From contig JAYKKT010000079.1 of assembly GCA_036023115.1 (NCBI GenBank), forward strand, positions 14,065,501-14,129,500: DNA of 64,000 nucleotides, given 5' to 3'. Source of the DNA: Brasenia schreberi. Lineage: Eukaryota; Streptophyta; Magnoliopsida; Nymphaeales; Cabombaceae. The position numbers were made by a program, and so were the translations under genes. Shown here piece after piece: positions 23,201-33,719 of this stretch. The notes under the pieces were generated by a model, which worked only from the letters and a program-made list of their open reading frames with translations, had not been told where the DNA came from and searched no databases. Numbering within the stretch: position 1 is the first letter of the stretch; the number at the start of each line of letters is the position of its first letter.

Positions 23201-23544
23201 AGATGTTGAGATGAATGAGTGGTTATAAAAGAAAAGACCGTATACATAATGAGGTTATTAGAAACAAATTAGGAGTGACACCAATAGAGGATAAAATGAG
23301 AGAATATCGTTTAAGATGGTTTGGACATATGGAAAGAAGAACTTGTAAGAAGGTATGAAAAACTAAATTTTGAAAGTATTAAAAGAGGTAGAGGACGACT
23401 ACAAAAGTGTTGGAAAGAAACAATAAAGAATGATCTATCTTATTGTGAGTTAACTAGTAACATGACACACGATAGGGATTTGTGGAAACGAAGAATCCAT
23501 GTAGCCGACCCCGTCTAGTATGAGAAAAGGCTTAGTTGTTGTTG
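20286..23544 (+). mobile_element. RTE-clade LINE, full length but decayed, 15-bp TSD
   Basis: A 3,259-bp non-LTR retrotransposon bounded by perfect copies of TACTAATATTTCTTG at 20271-20285 and 23545-23559. It has one ORF region: apurinic endonuclease (LCLQETKWVG at about 20770-20800, GVGIIINKDL, VYTYAPQ), then reverse transcriptase ([42 protein letters not shown], and CMLFADDIVL with the catalytic DD near 22763). The C-terminal part includes RGRGRLQKCWKETIKNDL. The 3' end is GGCTTAGTTGTTGTTG, a short-repeat tail typical of RTE rather than poly(A). Several stops and frameshifts break the ORF. The first ~120 bp match the SINE-like element at 38937-39128. Confidence 0.94.
20693..23515 (+). pseudogene. 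LINE endonuclease-reverse transcriptase ORF, broken
   Basis: Endonuclease and RT of the RTE element, once a single polypeptide of about 1,000 residues. The longest surviving stretches are 20576-20923 (endonuclease N-terminal part), 22397-22750 (RT fingers and palm, ending just before a stop that precedes FADD), 22880-23191 and 23321-23518 (C-terminal region). Stops near 20922 and 22749 and a frameshift before 23321 prevent translation of a full protein. The active-site residues that remain readable (the QETK glutamate and the FADD aspartates) are not substituted. Confidence 0.85.
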
Positions 23545-23994
23545 TACTAATATTTCTTGGCTTTGGTATTCAATTTACTCCTACTTAATGTTTGAATTTC
23601 TTCCATCAATGCTTACTCATTAATCTTTATTCTTGCAAGGGACCTTGAGGTTTTCCAATGGTTAGTGTGCACCATTGTGGTTCTTTGAAATCAATGATGG
23701 CTTGGAATTTCAATCGATATCTCCATATTTCTAGAGATCCCATGATGTTGGGGCAACTGCATTGAAATGAAAGGTGCCTTGTATGAAAGAAACTTTGTAT
23801 AATTGAGAGTTGTTATTTCTTTTGTTTTTATTTTAATCATTCTCTTAACATTTTCTTTGTGTGACCAAAACTTGAGCATGTATACCCTTGGTAAAAGAGG
23901 ACCATTTTTGTATCATTATTTATGTATGTCCTATTTTTTGGGCTCCACTCTTATTATTGTCAATAGTTATTATTTATAATTATTGCACCAAAAC

Positions 23995-24205
23995 AGCTAG
24001 TATATGGATAATCGACCTCGATGTTGATGCCATCATTTTGAACAACCCACTTGAAGGCATAATCCATGTATCCTCCTTCATAACCATAATTACCATCTGT
24101 ATCACAATCACTGAGAAAGGCTAATCAGTTCTCTTGTAACGAGGGAATTAATCCCTTTTATTCTTTCAATTGTAGAAAATGACCACCAACTTCTTGGTTC
24201 ATATA
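23995..24205 (-). pseudogene. Papain-like cysteine protease gene fragment
   Basis: Minus-strand translation gives WWSFSTIERIKGINSLVTRE then LISLSQ and, after a short deletion/frameshift, CDTDGNYGYEGGYMDYAFKW and NDGINIEVDYPYTS. This matches the C1A protease segment from the active-site CGSCWAFS box to the EEDYPY box. The catalytic Cys position is Trp here and the CNGG motif has become YEGG, so the fragment cannot be active. No propeptide, His or Asn boxes are visible. It lies beside a fragment of an unrelated host gene (24430-24870), which suggests capture by a transposon. Confidence 0.75.
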
Positions 24206-24429
24206 AAATGCTAGCTTAGTAATTCTCATAAGCTCTTAACGTCAATCAAATTCAATACAACAAAACAAAAAGGCTACAAAACACATCACATTGTGTGAGA
24301 ACAACAAGAAAAAAATCCAAATTGATGTGTGTATATATACCATCAACATTCTTTTTGATTGATTGTGTAAACATTTTTTTAATAATTGGTAGGGCCAAGC
24401 TAGATAAATTCCCTAGATGTCAAACTCAT

Positions 24430-24870
24430 CACATTGAGAAGAAGGAAATTAATATGAAACAGTTGGACCCCTCTCTGAGCAATTGTACTTATTTCTAATG
24501 CTTCAAGCTCTATACCAATTTCATCAATGACTATGGTTTGTGGTATATGATTTTCAATTGTTTCAATCATGACCTACGTAGAAATATAAGAAATGTGATT
24601 GTGGATCCCCTTGGTCGGAGCAAATCAAAGAACTTAAAATTATATTTCACAAGGAACAAAGCAGATAAAACCAATAATTGAGTAAGACTAGGCTTACGTT
24701 ATGTCGTATATTTACATTTAGAACTTGCATTCTCCTCACACTACCTATTCCTGAATGGGGTACATCTCCATCACCTCCAATCTCATTAGATGTATCTATA
24801 ATGACAACCTGCTTCATGTGGTCATTTGCTAGCATTATAGCGATTTCCCTATAAAAGTAATTCGAGTTTG
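24430..24870 (-). pseudogene. Ycf45-like P-loop ATPase gene fragment (two exons and an intron)
   Basis: Two exon pieces on the minus strand match the plant nuclear relatives of Ycf45 (AAA-type ATPase, R3H-linked in plants). Exon A gives EIAIMLANDHMKQVVIIDTS, NEIGGDGDVPHSGIG and RRMQVLNVNIRHN, with an acceptor TTATAG in front and a donor GTAAGC behind (about 24867-24700). Exon B resumes [20 protein letters not shown] (Walker B) and [10 protein letters not shown] (about 24567-24455). The join HN|VMI is in frame, so the intron was retained and the fragment came from genomic DNA, not from mRNA. The Walker A exon and the 3' exons are absent. Confidence 0.8.
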
Positions 24871-24910
24871 ATTCCCAGGGCATGCATGCATGTGCACATG
24901 TTATAACCAA
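24855..24910 (+). repeat. SINE 3' fragment
   Basis: GAGTTTGATTCCCAGGGCAT followed by GCATGCATGTGCAC and GTTATAACCAA matches the box B and body of the SINE at 7313-7445. The tRNA head is missing. Confidence 0.5.
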
Positions 24911-25589
24911 GAAGATGTGCTTGTTCTACAGATATGCATATGCAATTAAGGTTTGCACGTATCATTAATGCACCTACTAGAATTAGTCACATGACGAACG
25001 ACACAATAACTTTGCCACAAATAATATAAGCCTTTCATTGCAATTTGCAGTTTGATGACCCACTGCCAAGTTAAAATAGGGCACACAATCATCACCCAGT
25101 TATATCAATGAACAGGATGATATTCTCAATATCTACACATCCTATGCAAAATGGATCTCCAAAAGGAAACCTTAGTGGGGAAAGAAACAATTTTGGAAGA
25201 GAGGTCACTAGAACACCCACAGATAAACATAAATTAGCATCACATTGTGTGTTTGTGTACCATCAACCAAACTCACTCATTCACTATATAATACTTACGC
25301 ATTGAGACAAAGAAAAATAGTATCAGTCAACAAACTTTTATAATAAGAAATTGAATTAAACTTAGATAAAATCTCTCACATTAATAGAAGGAAGACATAA
25401 GTCAACAACATAGACAAAATCTCTCAAATCTTCAACACTAAAATTGAATGTTCTTCGGTGTTACTCTTGATCTAATAAGTTGAATCGATTTAACATATAT
25501 ACATATTATCAAAATTATCTAAACAAAATACATGAAAAATTATACAATATGATAAAGTTTACATAAGAAGAATGCATACCTTTGGTTTT
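24911..25589. other. Spacer inside the inverted-repeat complex
   Basis: AT-rich DNA without recognisable coding sequence. It follows the zinc-knuckle end of the FAR1-like relic on the minus strand and may be its 3' flank. Confidence 0.35.
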
Positions 25590-27890
25590 ATTACAATTTC
25601 TTTTATCATGACGTGTCCTCCCACAATCGTGGCATTTCCTAACAGGTATAGGTAAATGATAGCATCAAGTTGTTGCCTACAACAATACATTAAATATTAA
25701 TCAAATAAACTTTTTAAATTTACATACTAACACCAAAATAATATTATAAAATATTATTAATTAGCAAATACCTTTTTTGGGGTTGTGATAGCATGTACGA
25801 GCATCATATCCAAGTCAAGAACATATATGACAATTTGTAGTAGGTTTTTTATCGCTTATGTCTGACTTAATTCTTTTTCCACTGCCTTTAGCACAAACTT
25901 TTTCTCAATCTTGTAAAATGATTTCACTAGTCACACCTTCCGTAAAACTTACAACACTTATATTTCCAAGTTTCTTAGATTGTTGTTGATTACAAACACT
26001 ATCTAGTGCATTATCAGAACTTAATTGTACATTTTTCTCTTGGAGATGGATTGTTAATTGGTCACTAGGATCTAATGCCTAACTCTTGTCACACTTCAAG
26101 GCTTCTTTCATACACTTGTGCATTTTCAAAGAAAACACATGTCCTTACAAGTTGTACCTAACTCGGTATATGATATAAAAGAACTATATTGGTTGACGCT
26201 ATCAACCTTTGCATTTTTTGTCTACCTTTTAAGAATATAATGATTTGGTAACTGATGAATACACTCAATCCTAAACATTCCCAACATATAAGTACATATA
26301 ATACCTGCATTATTCCAAAATCGACATTTGTAGGTAGACAATTCTTGAGTACTTTGTGTGTATGTAATGGGATAAACTCCCTCTATTTTATCTCTTCAGA
26401 TATTGATCACTTTGTATCTACTCATCATCAAAAAGTATAAGCTTAACATGACAAATAATAGTTTTAAGAAATTCTTCTTGACATTTCTCAAATAGTATCA
26501 GAGTATAAGTGTCTTTCATATGTGTGAACAATGGACTATCAAATGTACATGGGTTAACCCCATTTCTCATTTGAAAATCATATAACTTTTCTTGGTACTA
26601 ATGTACTTTAAGCATACCATTAAATTTCTTCACAAAGAGTCTCACTAGAATCAAACCAACTAGAACATGACATTAATACTTTCACTGTGTTGGGTTGTAG
26701 TCATTCATACTATAAAAATCTCAGGATAGTAATGAGAAGCCTAATACTCATGACTTGACCAAAGATCAATCACCCACTTTATCTCATGCATCTTAAGAAA
26801 CATTTCTATCATCTCATGTCATTTCTCCTCGAATTCCTGTTTGCTCTCTTAGTGATAAAACCATTTGTTTTATTTCTCTTGAAAATTATGATATTTTATA
26901 TATAAGCTACTAAGATGTTTGGGAAACTTGTATGATATGCCATATACAAAAATGATGAACTTTATTTAGAAATGCTTGTCTAATTTCAACTTTCATAGTT
27001 AGCTCTTGATCAATGAAAATAACACCAGGAGCTCAACCACCCATAACTTTAAACTACTCCTTAAACAATCGCATGAAAAAGATTATCTTCTCATCCCCAA
27101 GTAAAGCACATCAAATTAAATTGATTGGTTGTGGTGATTAACACTAATAAAAGGAGCAAAAGGCATATCATATTGATTTTTCTTATATGTTGTGCCAAAT
27201 GAAATTACATCACCAAAATAGTAATAGTCCTCATGAGTCATACCATCCCCCCCCCCAAAATAATTGCATACCTTCATCTCTTCACCGATTTGAATGGTAC
27301 AATAGAAGTTTACATCTTCTATATTTTTTTTGTTCAAAGTATTCCAAGGCACATATTGGATAGCAAAATCACCTGCCATAATGTTAATCATATCATGTGC
27401 TTTCAATCCAACCCTAGAAAAATTATCTACCATCATCCGCTTGCTTGAAGAGGTCAATCCTCTTATTGACCTATGCATGTTAAACTTTCAAGGAGAAAGT
27501 AGTGATTATGGATTGCATCAAGTTCATGCAAAACCCATTTCTTTTTCTTTTGGCATAAACCAATTATTACTCTTGCCGTGCAACCACATCTCTTAGCAAG
27601 TTTTTCCTTTTTCACATTGCTTTTCTCATCCTTATATCCTTGCTTGTTGCATGTAAATATTGGCTGTCGGAAACCTAACACAACTCTCATTCTTTATCTA
27701 GGCTTGGGACTGACCATGCAAGGGTTATCCCTTACATGGATAGAGTTTATAGGGTTATTGGGAGAATCATTAAAATCCAACTCTACTACTTTTTATTTGT
27801 CGGCATTGCTTCTCATCGGTGCTCCACTACAATCTAACCTTTCAACTACAACGTTGTTGGAAGAGGCCCCACTTATATCCATAACTCATT
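25590..27890 (-). pseudogene. FAR1/FRS-like MULE transposase relic
   Basis: Read on the minus strand the family order is kept. A FAR1 zinc-binding domain (27463-27660: FTCNKQGYKDEK, KRCGCTARV, KKWVLHELDAIHNH) comes first. The MULE transposase core follows (27116-27478: EDYYYFGDVISFGTTYKKNQ, YDMPFAPFISVNHHNQS). After it come broken blocks GVIFIDQELTM and HHFCIWHI, weak SWIM-like sequence, and zinc knuckles CHIC..LGYDARTC (about 25800) and CHDCGRTRHDKRNC (about 25640). Many stops and frameshifts are present from 27115 down. At the first DDE position family members read SFDTTY and this copy has SFGTTY, so catalysis would be lost. A SINE-like fragment (27658-27752) interrupts the N-terminal part. 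It lies inside the ~1-kb inverted repeats, so it may be the transposase of that element; a host FRS gene relic is the alternative. Confidence 0.85.
27658..27752 (-). repeat. 5' half of the SINE-like RTE-dependent element
   Basis: The minus strand shows AACTCTATCCATGTAAGGGA ... CAGTCCCAAGCC ... GTTAGGTTTCCGACAGCC, the first half of the elements at 2962-3151 and 38937-39128. The LINE-type 3' half is missing. It splits the FAR1-like relic. Confidence 0.75.
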
Positions 27891-28204
27891 GACAATACTT
27901 CACTTGTCTGCGTAATTTTATTAAAAAAAGTAAAATAATATATATATAAAATGTGCCAACAAATTCAAAGACATGCTTAATATATTGGATGGAGATGAAG
28001 ACAAGCAAGGTGTAGAGAAGGCCACAAGTACCATAGTGATTACTTGACCCATATAAGAAAGATAATGCATCAAGAATTGAAAACAAAACATTGTACAAAC
28101 ACATATATAGTATATATCAAGAGGAACTCGTGAATCGATGCAAAAGAACAAAGATTAATGGGCAAGCATTTCCTGAAGAAATTCAAACATTTAGTGGTTA
28201 ATCA

Positions 28205-28975
28205 AATGGGCAAAGACCAAACCTAAGAAATATTAGTAGATGAAATAAAGAAAGAAGAAGACTAGGTAAAAACCTCAAGATTCCATTAACGAAACATCGA
28301 GTGTTGCAAGACATCATCTGAAAGATGGAGTGCATACAAATAAAATACATAATTAAGAAACGCTACTAGAAAAGTTCAAACATTCTTAAAAAAATATAAG
28401 CAATGAAGAATAACACAAGTTAACCAAATACAAAAATGATAAAATTTAAACCCTAAGATCAACACCTCAAATTACAACCCTACCTTTCTAACCTAACATG
28501 AGAGAGAGATGGTCAATGGATGCACAAGGGGGGGGGGGGGGGGGGGGGGAAGGGGGGAAACCCGAAGAGAGAGATAAGAAGTTGATGGACAAGTTAACCA
28601 AATACGAAAATGACAAATATTAAACCCTATGATCAGCACCTTAAATTGAAACCCTACATTTCTAACCCAGCAAGAGAGAGAGGAGGGAGACTCACGAGGG
28701 GTGATGATTGACCATCAATAATAGAGGTTTCTCCTTCAAGATAGAATACAAAAGAAAGAGTTACCTCTACCTAACATCCAAGAGAGAGAGAGAGAGTTGA
28801 TGCATAGGGCCACTAGGACAAGTTGATAGTCGGGAGCTTATTTGAGATGATGGTCAGCTAGTATACAATGAGATGGATGGTATGGATGTTTAAGACGATT
28901 TAAACACAGTAAGATGTGCGCATGGACTACTTTCTATATACGTATGTGAGAGAGAGAGAGACCAAGAGAGTGTCC
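28205..28975 (-). repeat. Right arm of the inverted repeat (MULE-type TIR candidate)
   Basis: Inverted counterpart of 15150-16170 with the same order of landmarks, including both copies of the internal cassette (28425-28500 and 28600-28680). It contains a 22-G run at 28528-28549 not present in the left arm. Further out the sequence becomes GA/GT microsatellite (28945-29010), so the outer boundary is blurred. Confidence 0.75.
28528..28556 (+). repeat. Poly-G tract (G22-AA-G6)
   Basis: An uninterrupted run of 22 G residues, then AA and six more G. It could form a G-quadruplex. Such runs are rare in plant DNA and prone to length error in sequencing. Confidence 0.9.
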
Positions 28976-30874
28976 GTGTGTTTGTGTGTGTGTGAGAGAG
29001 AGAGTGCATCCGTGTGTTTGTGTGGGTCTATATAATATCTAGGTATATATATTTTTAAAAAATTATAATAAAAAATTATAAACAGAAGGGTCGGGTTTGG
29101 GTTGTGTGCAATCCCACCCGATTGCCATCCCTACACATAGGGTGTTGAAAGAACTAACCCAAACCGATGGTATGACTTGGTTTAAAAATACTTATACTTT
29201 TTGAATCTTGAAATGGAACCAGTCTAGTCTATACATAAATACATACACATATATAACATATGAGCATAACTTGCTATTTATTAGGTACCACTGTTGAATG
29301 GCAGAACATGTGATATTTATATTAAAAAAAAGAGCTAGAAAATGTGACGCTAGTATATAACTGTCGGCATCATTTTTGTTATTGTGGTACTTTGTATGTA
29401 AACTGCTCATCCTATTGTTCACTAAGTTTATATGTCATTTGTCATATATCATAAATTATAACTGCTGCATATAGCACGTTAATGTGTAACGAATCATGGT
29501 GAGGAACCAAATAAAACCAAACCAGAACATGCGGTGGTGTGGTTCGGTTCGGTTCAGTTTTGGTTTATTTTGGTTGTCCAAAATTTAGAACTCATTAGAT
29601 TGATTTAGTTGGAGCTTGAGCCTAGGACAGAACCAAGACCAGACCACAAGTACCATAAGATCAAATAAGAATCCCCAAATTGTCTAAGCAATAACAAGAA
29701 CCTAAACTTGATTCACAATCTACGCAGTCAACAAATTTAAATAAACTTTAAAACTAAACAAAATTCCCCTAGTTTTATTTATTTATTTTATTTTCTCATC
29801 AATAAGAAGTACATAATAAATCAAGAGATATGAAATTGCTTGTGCAAAGATTCACATAAACCCTGAAATCCTATGATCGAACAACCAGAAAATGAACCGA
29901 TTCATAATCAGTGTAATCAAACTAAACCTTAAGATATATAACAAAATTCCCAGATTTCTATGCAAATGGCATGTACGTCAAGCAATCAAAATAAAATTAA
30001 AGTGAGATAAATGTTGATATTGTCAAATAAAGGGAATTTGGAAGCAAGATGGCCAGAGAGACGTAGCCATGGTTTAGCTGCGTTCAAGTGGCTGGCCGCA
30101 ATCGGAAGGGTCAATTGGAAGAGAGTTTAATAGAGAGTAGCTCCCGTTTTGAAGGCTCTTAGCGGGGTAGTTATTGAAGGGCTCTCTTATTTTCAAATTT
30201 CTAAGGGAATCAATGTTTTCTTAGAATTCCAGAGGGGGTTTCCTGACCCCAAACCCTTGTGCGTTTTGAGCCCTAACCCTGTAGCCTAGCCATTACCTAC
30301 CCGGTTCCTTTAAGCAATACCTTTGGCCCAAATACTGACCCGAACCAACTTATTCTCTAAACTCCTTCCCATACCAAACCTAGTCAAGACCAAGTACATT
30401 CAGGTGAGCTCATACAGTCATCAGGACACTAAATCGATCCAAGATATTTGTTGACAAACTGGTTAAATGATGCTATAGAAAAGCAAAATGTTAGTCTGGA
30501 ATATGGTGGATTCACTCCAACTAATTGTGGTCGATCTTGACACTTACATGAACTTGCCCTTATCACATTAAAAGATTGCTAATTTGATTGAAATATTTCG
30601 GCAACAACACTCACATATATCAAATTGAAAGTACAAAGATTTGCACTGGTTTTCTATCATTTGCTTGACAGAACAAGGCCAATTTGATTAATTTCTTTTA
30701 AAAAGTTGAATGAGATCTTAGAATGGAAAATCTGAAAATATAATCAGCTTTTCACAACAATGTTAAGTTATGCAGGTCTCTATGATTAACTCTGCAATTT
30801 AGTCAAAAAAAACATGATAACATTGACAACATTCGTAAATACCATGGATTTGAAGACCTAGTTTCTCATTAGCA
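28976..30874. other. Intergenic DNA
   Basis: GA/GT microsatellites to 29010, then AT-rich DNA. Around 29540-29570 there is a short GGTTCGGTTCGGTTCAG repeat. No conserved gene or defined element recognised. Confidence 0.4.
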
Positions 30875-31600
30875 TACATCAATCTTATAAGACATCTATA
30901 ATGGTGCACAAGCATGTGTGAAGATTCATGAAAGAATGATAGATTTCTCTAAAGTTAATATTGGATTACATCAAAGATCAACTTTAAGTTTGTCATTTAT
31001 CTGCCTTGCTTATTTATTAGTTAACAAAGTATATTCAATCTTATTGTACGTTATTTGCGGATGACATGTGCTAGTGGATGATTCTAAGAAGTATTGAAAG
31101 TCAATGTTTCAAAGTAAAGAAAATTTGATGGAGATTTCACACATAAAATTAATGGAGGTTGGTTAAAATTAAGATGTATATTGGGTATTCTATGTGATAA
31201 AATGATACCATTAAAATTAAAAAGTAAATATTATAGAGCAACAATTAGACTCACTATATTAATATTGTGTGATCAACATGTGAAGAAGATGTCTATGGTG
31301 GAAATAAAGATGTTGAGATGAATGTAAGGTCAAATAAGAAGACCATTCGAAGTGATAATAATAGATGACAAGAGGAAAGTTGTTTATTACAGAACAATTT
31401 AGTAAGACCACGATAGGAACTAGAGGGTGAAAATGTTAAAAGGAGAGAAACACTTGAAAAGTATTGCAATGAAACAATAAAAAATGATTTATCTTTTACT
31501 GATTTAATTGTTGGCATGATATATGATCGAGTTTTATAAAAATAAAGAATCTACGTAACCGACCGATCTATTATGAAAAAAAACCTTAGTTGTTCTTATA
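30875..31600 (+). mobile_element. Degenerate RTE LINE 3' fragment
   Basis: This starts in the RT domain (equivalent of CATACATCAATCTTATAAGA in the 3160-4394 copy). It passes a mutated FADD region (TGTACGTTATTTGCGGATGA), and ends with a worn family 3' end (AAACCTTAGTTGTTCTTATA). Several deletions make it the oldest-looking copy in the window. Confidence 0.75.
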
Positions 31601-31769
31601 GTTGCTTGCAAGGAGAATTGTATTCTCTCAAGTTGAGAAAAGTTAAAGGTTGATAAAGTTTATGGCGAGGAAGTGAATTTGATTTTTGATTTTTTAATTT
31701 TTCTAACCAATCGCTCACATGTGAACCAAATGGGCCACTTCCACATTCTCTCACAAACAAATGTCCTTG

Positions 31770-31860
31770 TTTTTGGTATAATGGGAGGCAAAGGCAGATG
31801 CACGCCTGGGTATCGAAGTCATGACTTCAACTTGTGAATCGACCCACTGGCCAGGTGAAG
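31770..31860 (-). mobile_element. tRNA-derived SINE copy (minus)
   Basis: The minus strand reads CACCTGGCCAGTGGGTCGAT, TCACAAGTTGAAGTCATGAC and a body CTGCCTTTGCCTCCCATTAT, aligning with the SINE at 8761-8885. Part of the SINE cluster just upstream of the PUX11 gene. Confidence 0.65.
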
Positions 31861-31865
31861 TTTTC

Positions 31866-32252
31866 TGTTTCTCTTTGTGCAAAAATTCAGCGTTTCTTTC
31901 TGTTGCATTGAGAGGCCCAAGCCCAACACACAAGCACCCCTGGGAGTCGAACTCCCTATCAGAAGCAAGGGCGTGAGCACGCCCTGCGGATTGAGCTGTT
32001 TCTCTTTGTGCAAAAATTCTGATTTTCTTTTTGTTGCAGAGAGAGGCCGAAGCCTAACAAACACATGCACCCCTGGGAGTCGAACTCTCCACCCGCAGCA
32101 AGGGCATCAGCACGCACTGCGGATTGAGCTGTTTCTCTTTGTGCAAAAATTCAGCTTTTGTTCTTGTTGCAGAAGGAGGCCGAAATGTAACACACACATG
32201 CACCCCTGGGAGTCGAACTCTCCACCCGCAGCACGGGCGTCAGCACGCTCTG
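31866..32252 (-). repeat. Tandem array of three SINE-like units (~132-bp period)
   Basis: Three units start at 31868, 31999 and 32132 (plus-strand landmark TTTCTCTTTGTGCAAAAATTC). Each holds GAGAGGCC..AAGCC, CACCCCTGGGAGTCGAACTC and GCAAGGGC(G/A)T.AGCACGC. On the minus strand each unit shows a box B-like AGTTCGACTCCC preceded by a tRNA-like GAGCTCAATCCGCAG-type start. Head-to-tail SINE arrays are unusual. The array ends about 75 bp before the likely PUX11 transcription start region. Confidence 0.75.
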
Positions 32253-32329
32253 AGTGGAATTCTATCGTAGTAGGAGGTCATATGAAATATTTTAAATTAA
32301 AGAGGTCTTCCTTAAATGGAGAATTTTAA

Positions 32330-32435
32330 CGGAGTTGGCGCATACTCCTTTCAGAAGCTTATCAACCCGCGTGCGAGAAGGAACAAATCCGGACCCTCGA
32401 ATCCTCTCGAACGCGTAACTCGAATTCCCCTTCAG
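32330..32435 (+). promoter_or_regulatory. Likely 5' UTR exon and promoter end of PUX11
   Basis: A locally GC-richer stretch ends in a good donor TTCAG|GTGAAT (GT at 32436). The first coding exon (33720) has an acceptor-like GGCATAG or TTGGTAG just before the ATG, so a non-coding first exon here is likely. An AT-rich TTTTAAATTAAAG stretch at about 32290 could serve as a TATA region. Inferred from splice signals only. Confidence 0.4.
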
Positions 32436-33445
32436 GTGAATGCAATTTCTTTCCGCGATCAATCCTCCTGCGGTTTCTTTTCTTTCATGCGTTTTCTTAT
32501 ATTGATATAGCGTTTCTGATTCGTTTCGGGTGAATCTGATGGCATCAGGACAGTCACGGTGCGTTTGTATCTGTTGGTGATTTTGGTACTCTTATCGCTT
32601 TTCTGTTGTTATTGCTACCATTTTGAATTTGCTTGTGGTTGAATATGATGATGTCAAGTGGATCATCATACGGAGCCTCAATTTCCCTTCAGATCGATAG
32701 TCACGAGTGTTTTCTAGTGAAGATTGAATTTTTGATCCATATTGTTACCGGGGTTTGCTCATGATCTCTTGTACTCGTTAGCAGTAGGAGAATGTTGCGA
32801 AGATAAAATTTAGAGTGAATTTAGTGTTTGGTAATGCTTAGGTGTAAGAAGAAACATCTTGAAGTGGACCAAGTCACCAAAAAGTGCATCTATGCAAAAT
32901 ATGGTTGAATGGATTCCCTAATTTGCTGCTACACTAGGTGATGGCATATCTATGAACCCCAATCTTGTTTGTTGATCAGTTACCGTTAACCATTCACTGA
33001 AGTTAAATCCGTCATTATTTCTTCATATTGGATGTTACCCACTAGCAAGAGAATATGTATCATGAACATAACAGGTCTTAACGAGAAAATAACCACGATG
33101 GTTTGGTTGGTAATATATCGTACCTCATCTAGGCATCCTTCCTTTGGCATTAACTCTTTCAGTATATCATTGAAACATTGTTAACAAATATGTTTTGAAA
33201 AATGGAGATGAACCACTGTTAGCAACAAAAGATGTAGTTTTGAAGTGAGAATCAATTATATATTGTTATGCTAGGGTGTTCAGTTATCGCTATTCATTTA
33301 AGCACATGATTAATGCTAAATCATGTGTGTAGGAAATAGTGGGACTAAAGGATACACTTTAATGATATTCCATTGGTTAGAAAATTTTTCTCTCATGCAC
33401 CATCTGTTCTACAACTGTCTGATTCATTTCATTTTGTATTTCCTA

Positions 33446-33525
33446 ATCATCATCATCAACAACAATTAAGCCTTTTCCCATACTAGATGGGATCGGCTAT
33501 GTCATGCTAGATCATTCCTTATTGT
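33446..33525 (-). mobile_element. RTE LINE 3' fragment with internal deletion
   Basis: CAACAACAATTAAGCCTTTT followed by the family 3' segment, then a piece from further inside (GATCATTCCTTATTGTC) with about 50 bp missing between them. Lies in the first intron of the PUX11 gene. Confidence 0.75.
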
Positions 33526-33719
33526 CTAAAATTCTGCATCTATATATCAACTGGATTTTGGTGATTTGCCCAAGTTGTTATGTTCTATGCAAGTTGCGAA
33601 CAGATAATATAGCAAAAGTTTTCTATTATTCTTTTGCATTGTATGCTTTTATATAGTTACTTAACTGATAGAATGCCCATATCTCCCTTTTCCTTTTGTA
33701 TGTGGCATAGTTTTGGTAG

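Noticed and set aside
28921..29010. GA/GT-rich repeats as a CRISPR or satellite array
   Set aside because: Simple microsatellite with no regular spacer structure in plant DNA.
31877..32329. 150-codon plus-strand ORF
   Set aside because: It is made of the tandem SINE-like units read through; no known domain and the repetitive peptide follows the DNA repeat.
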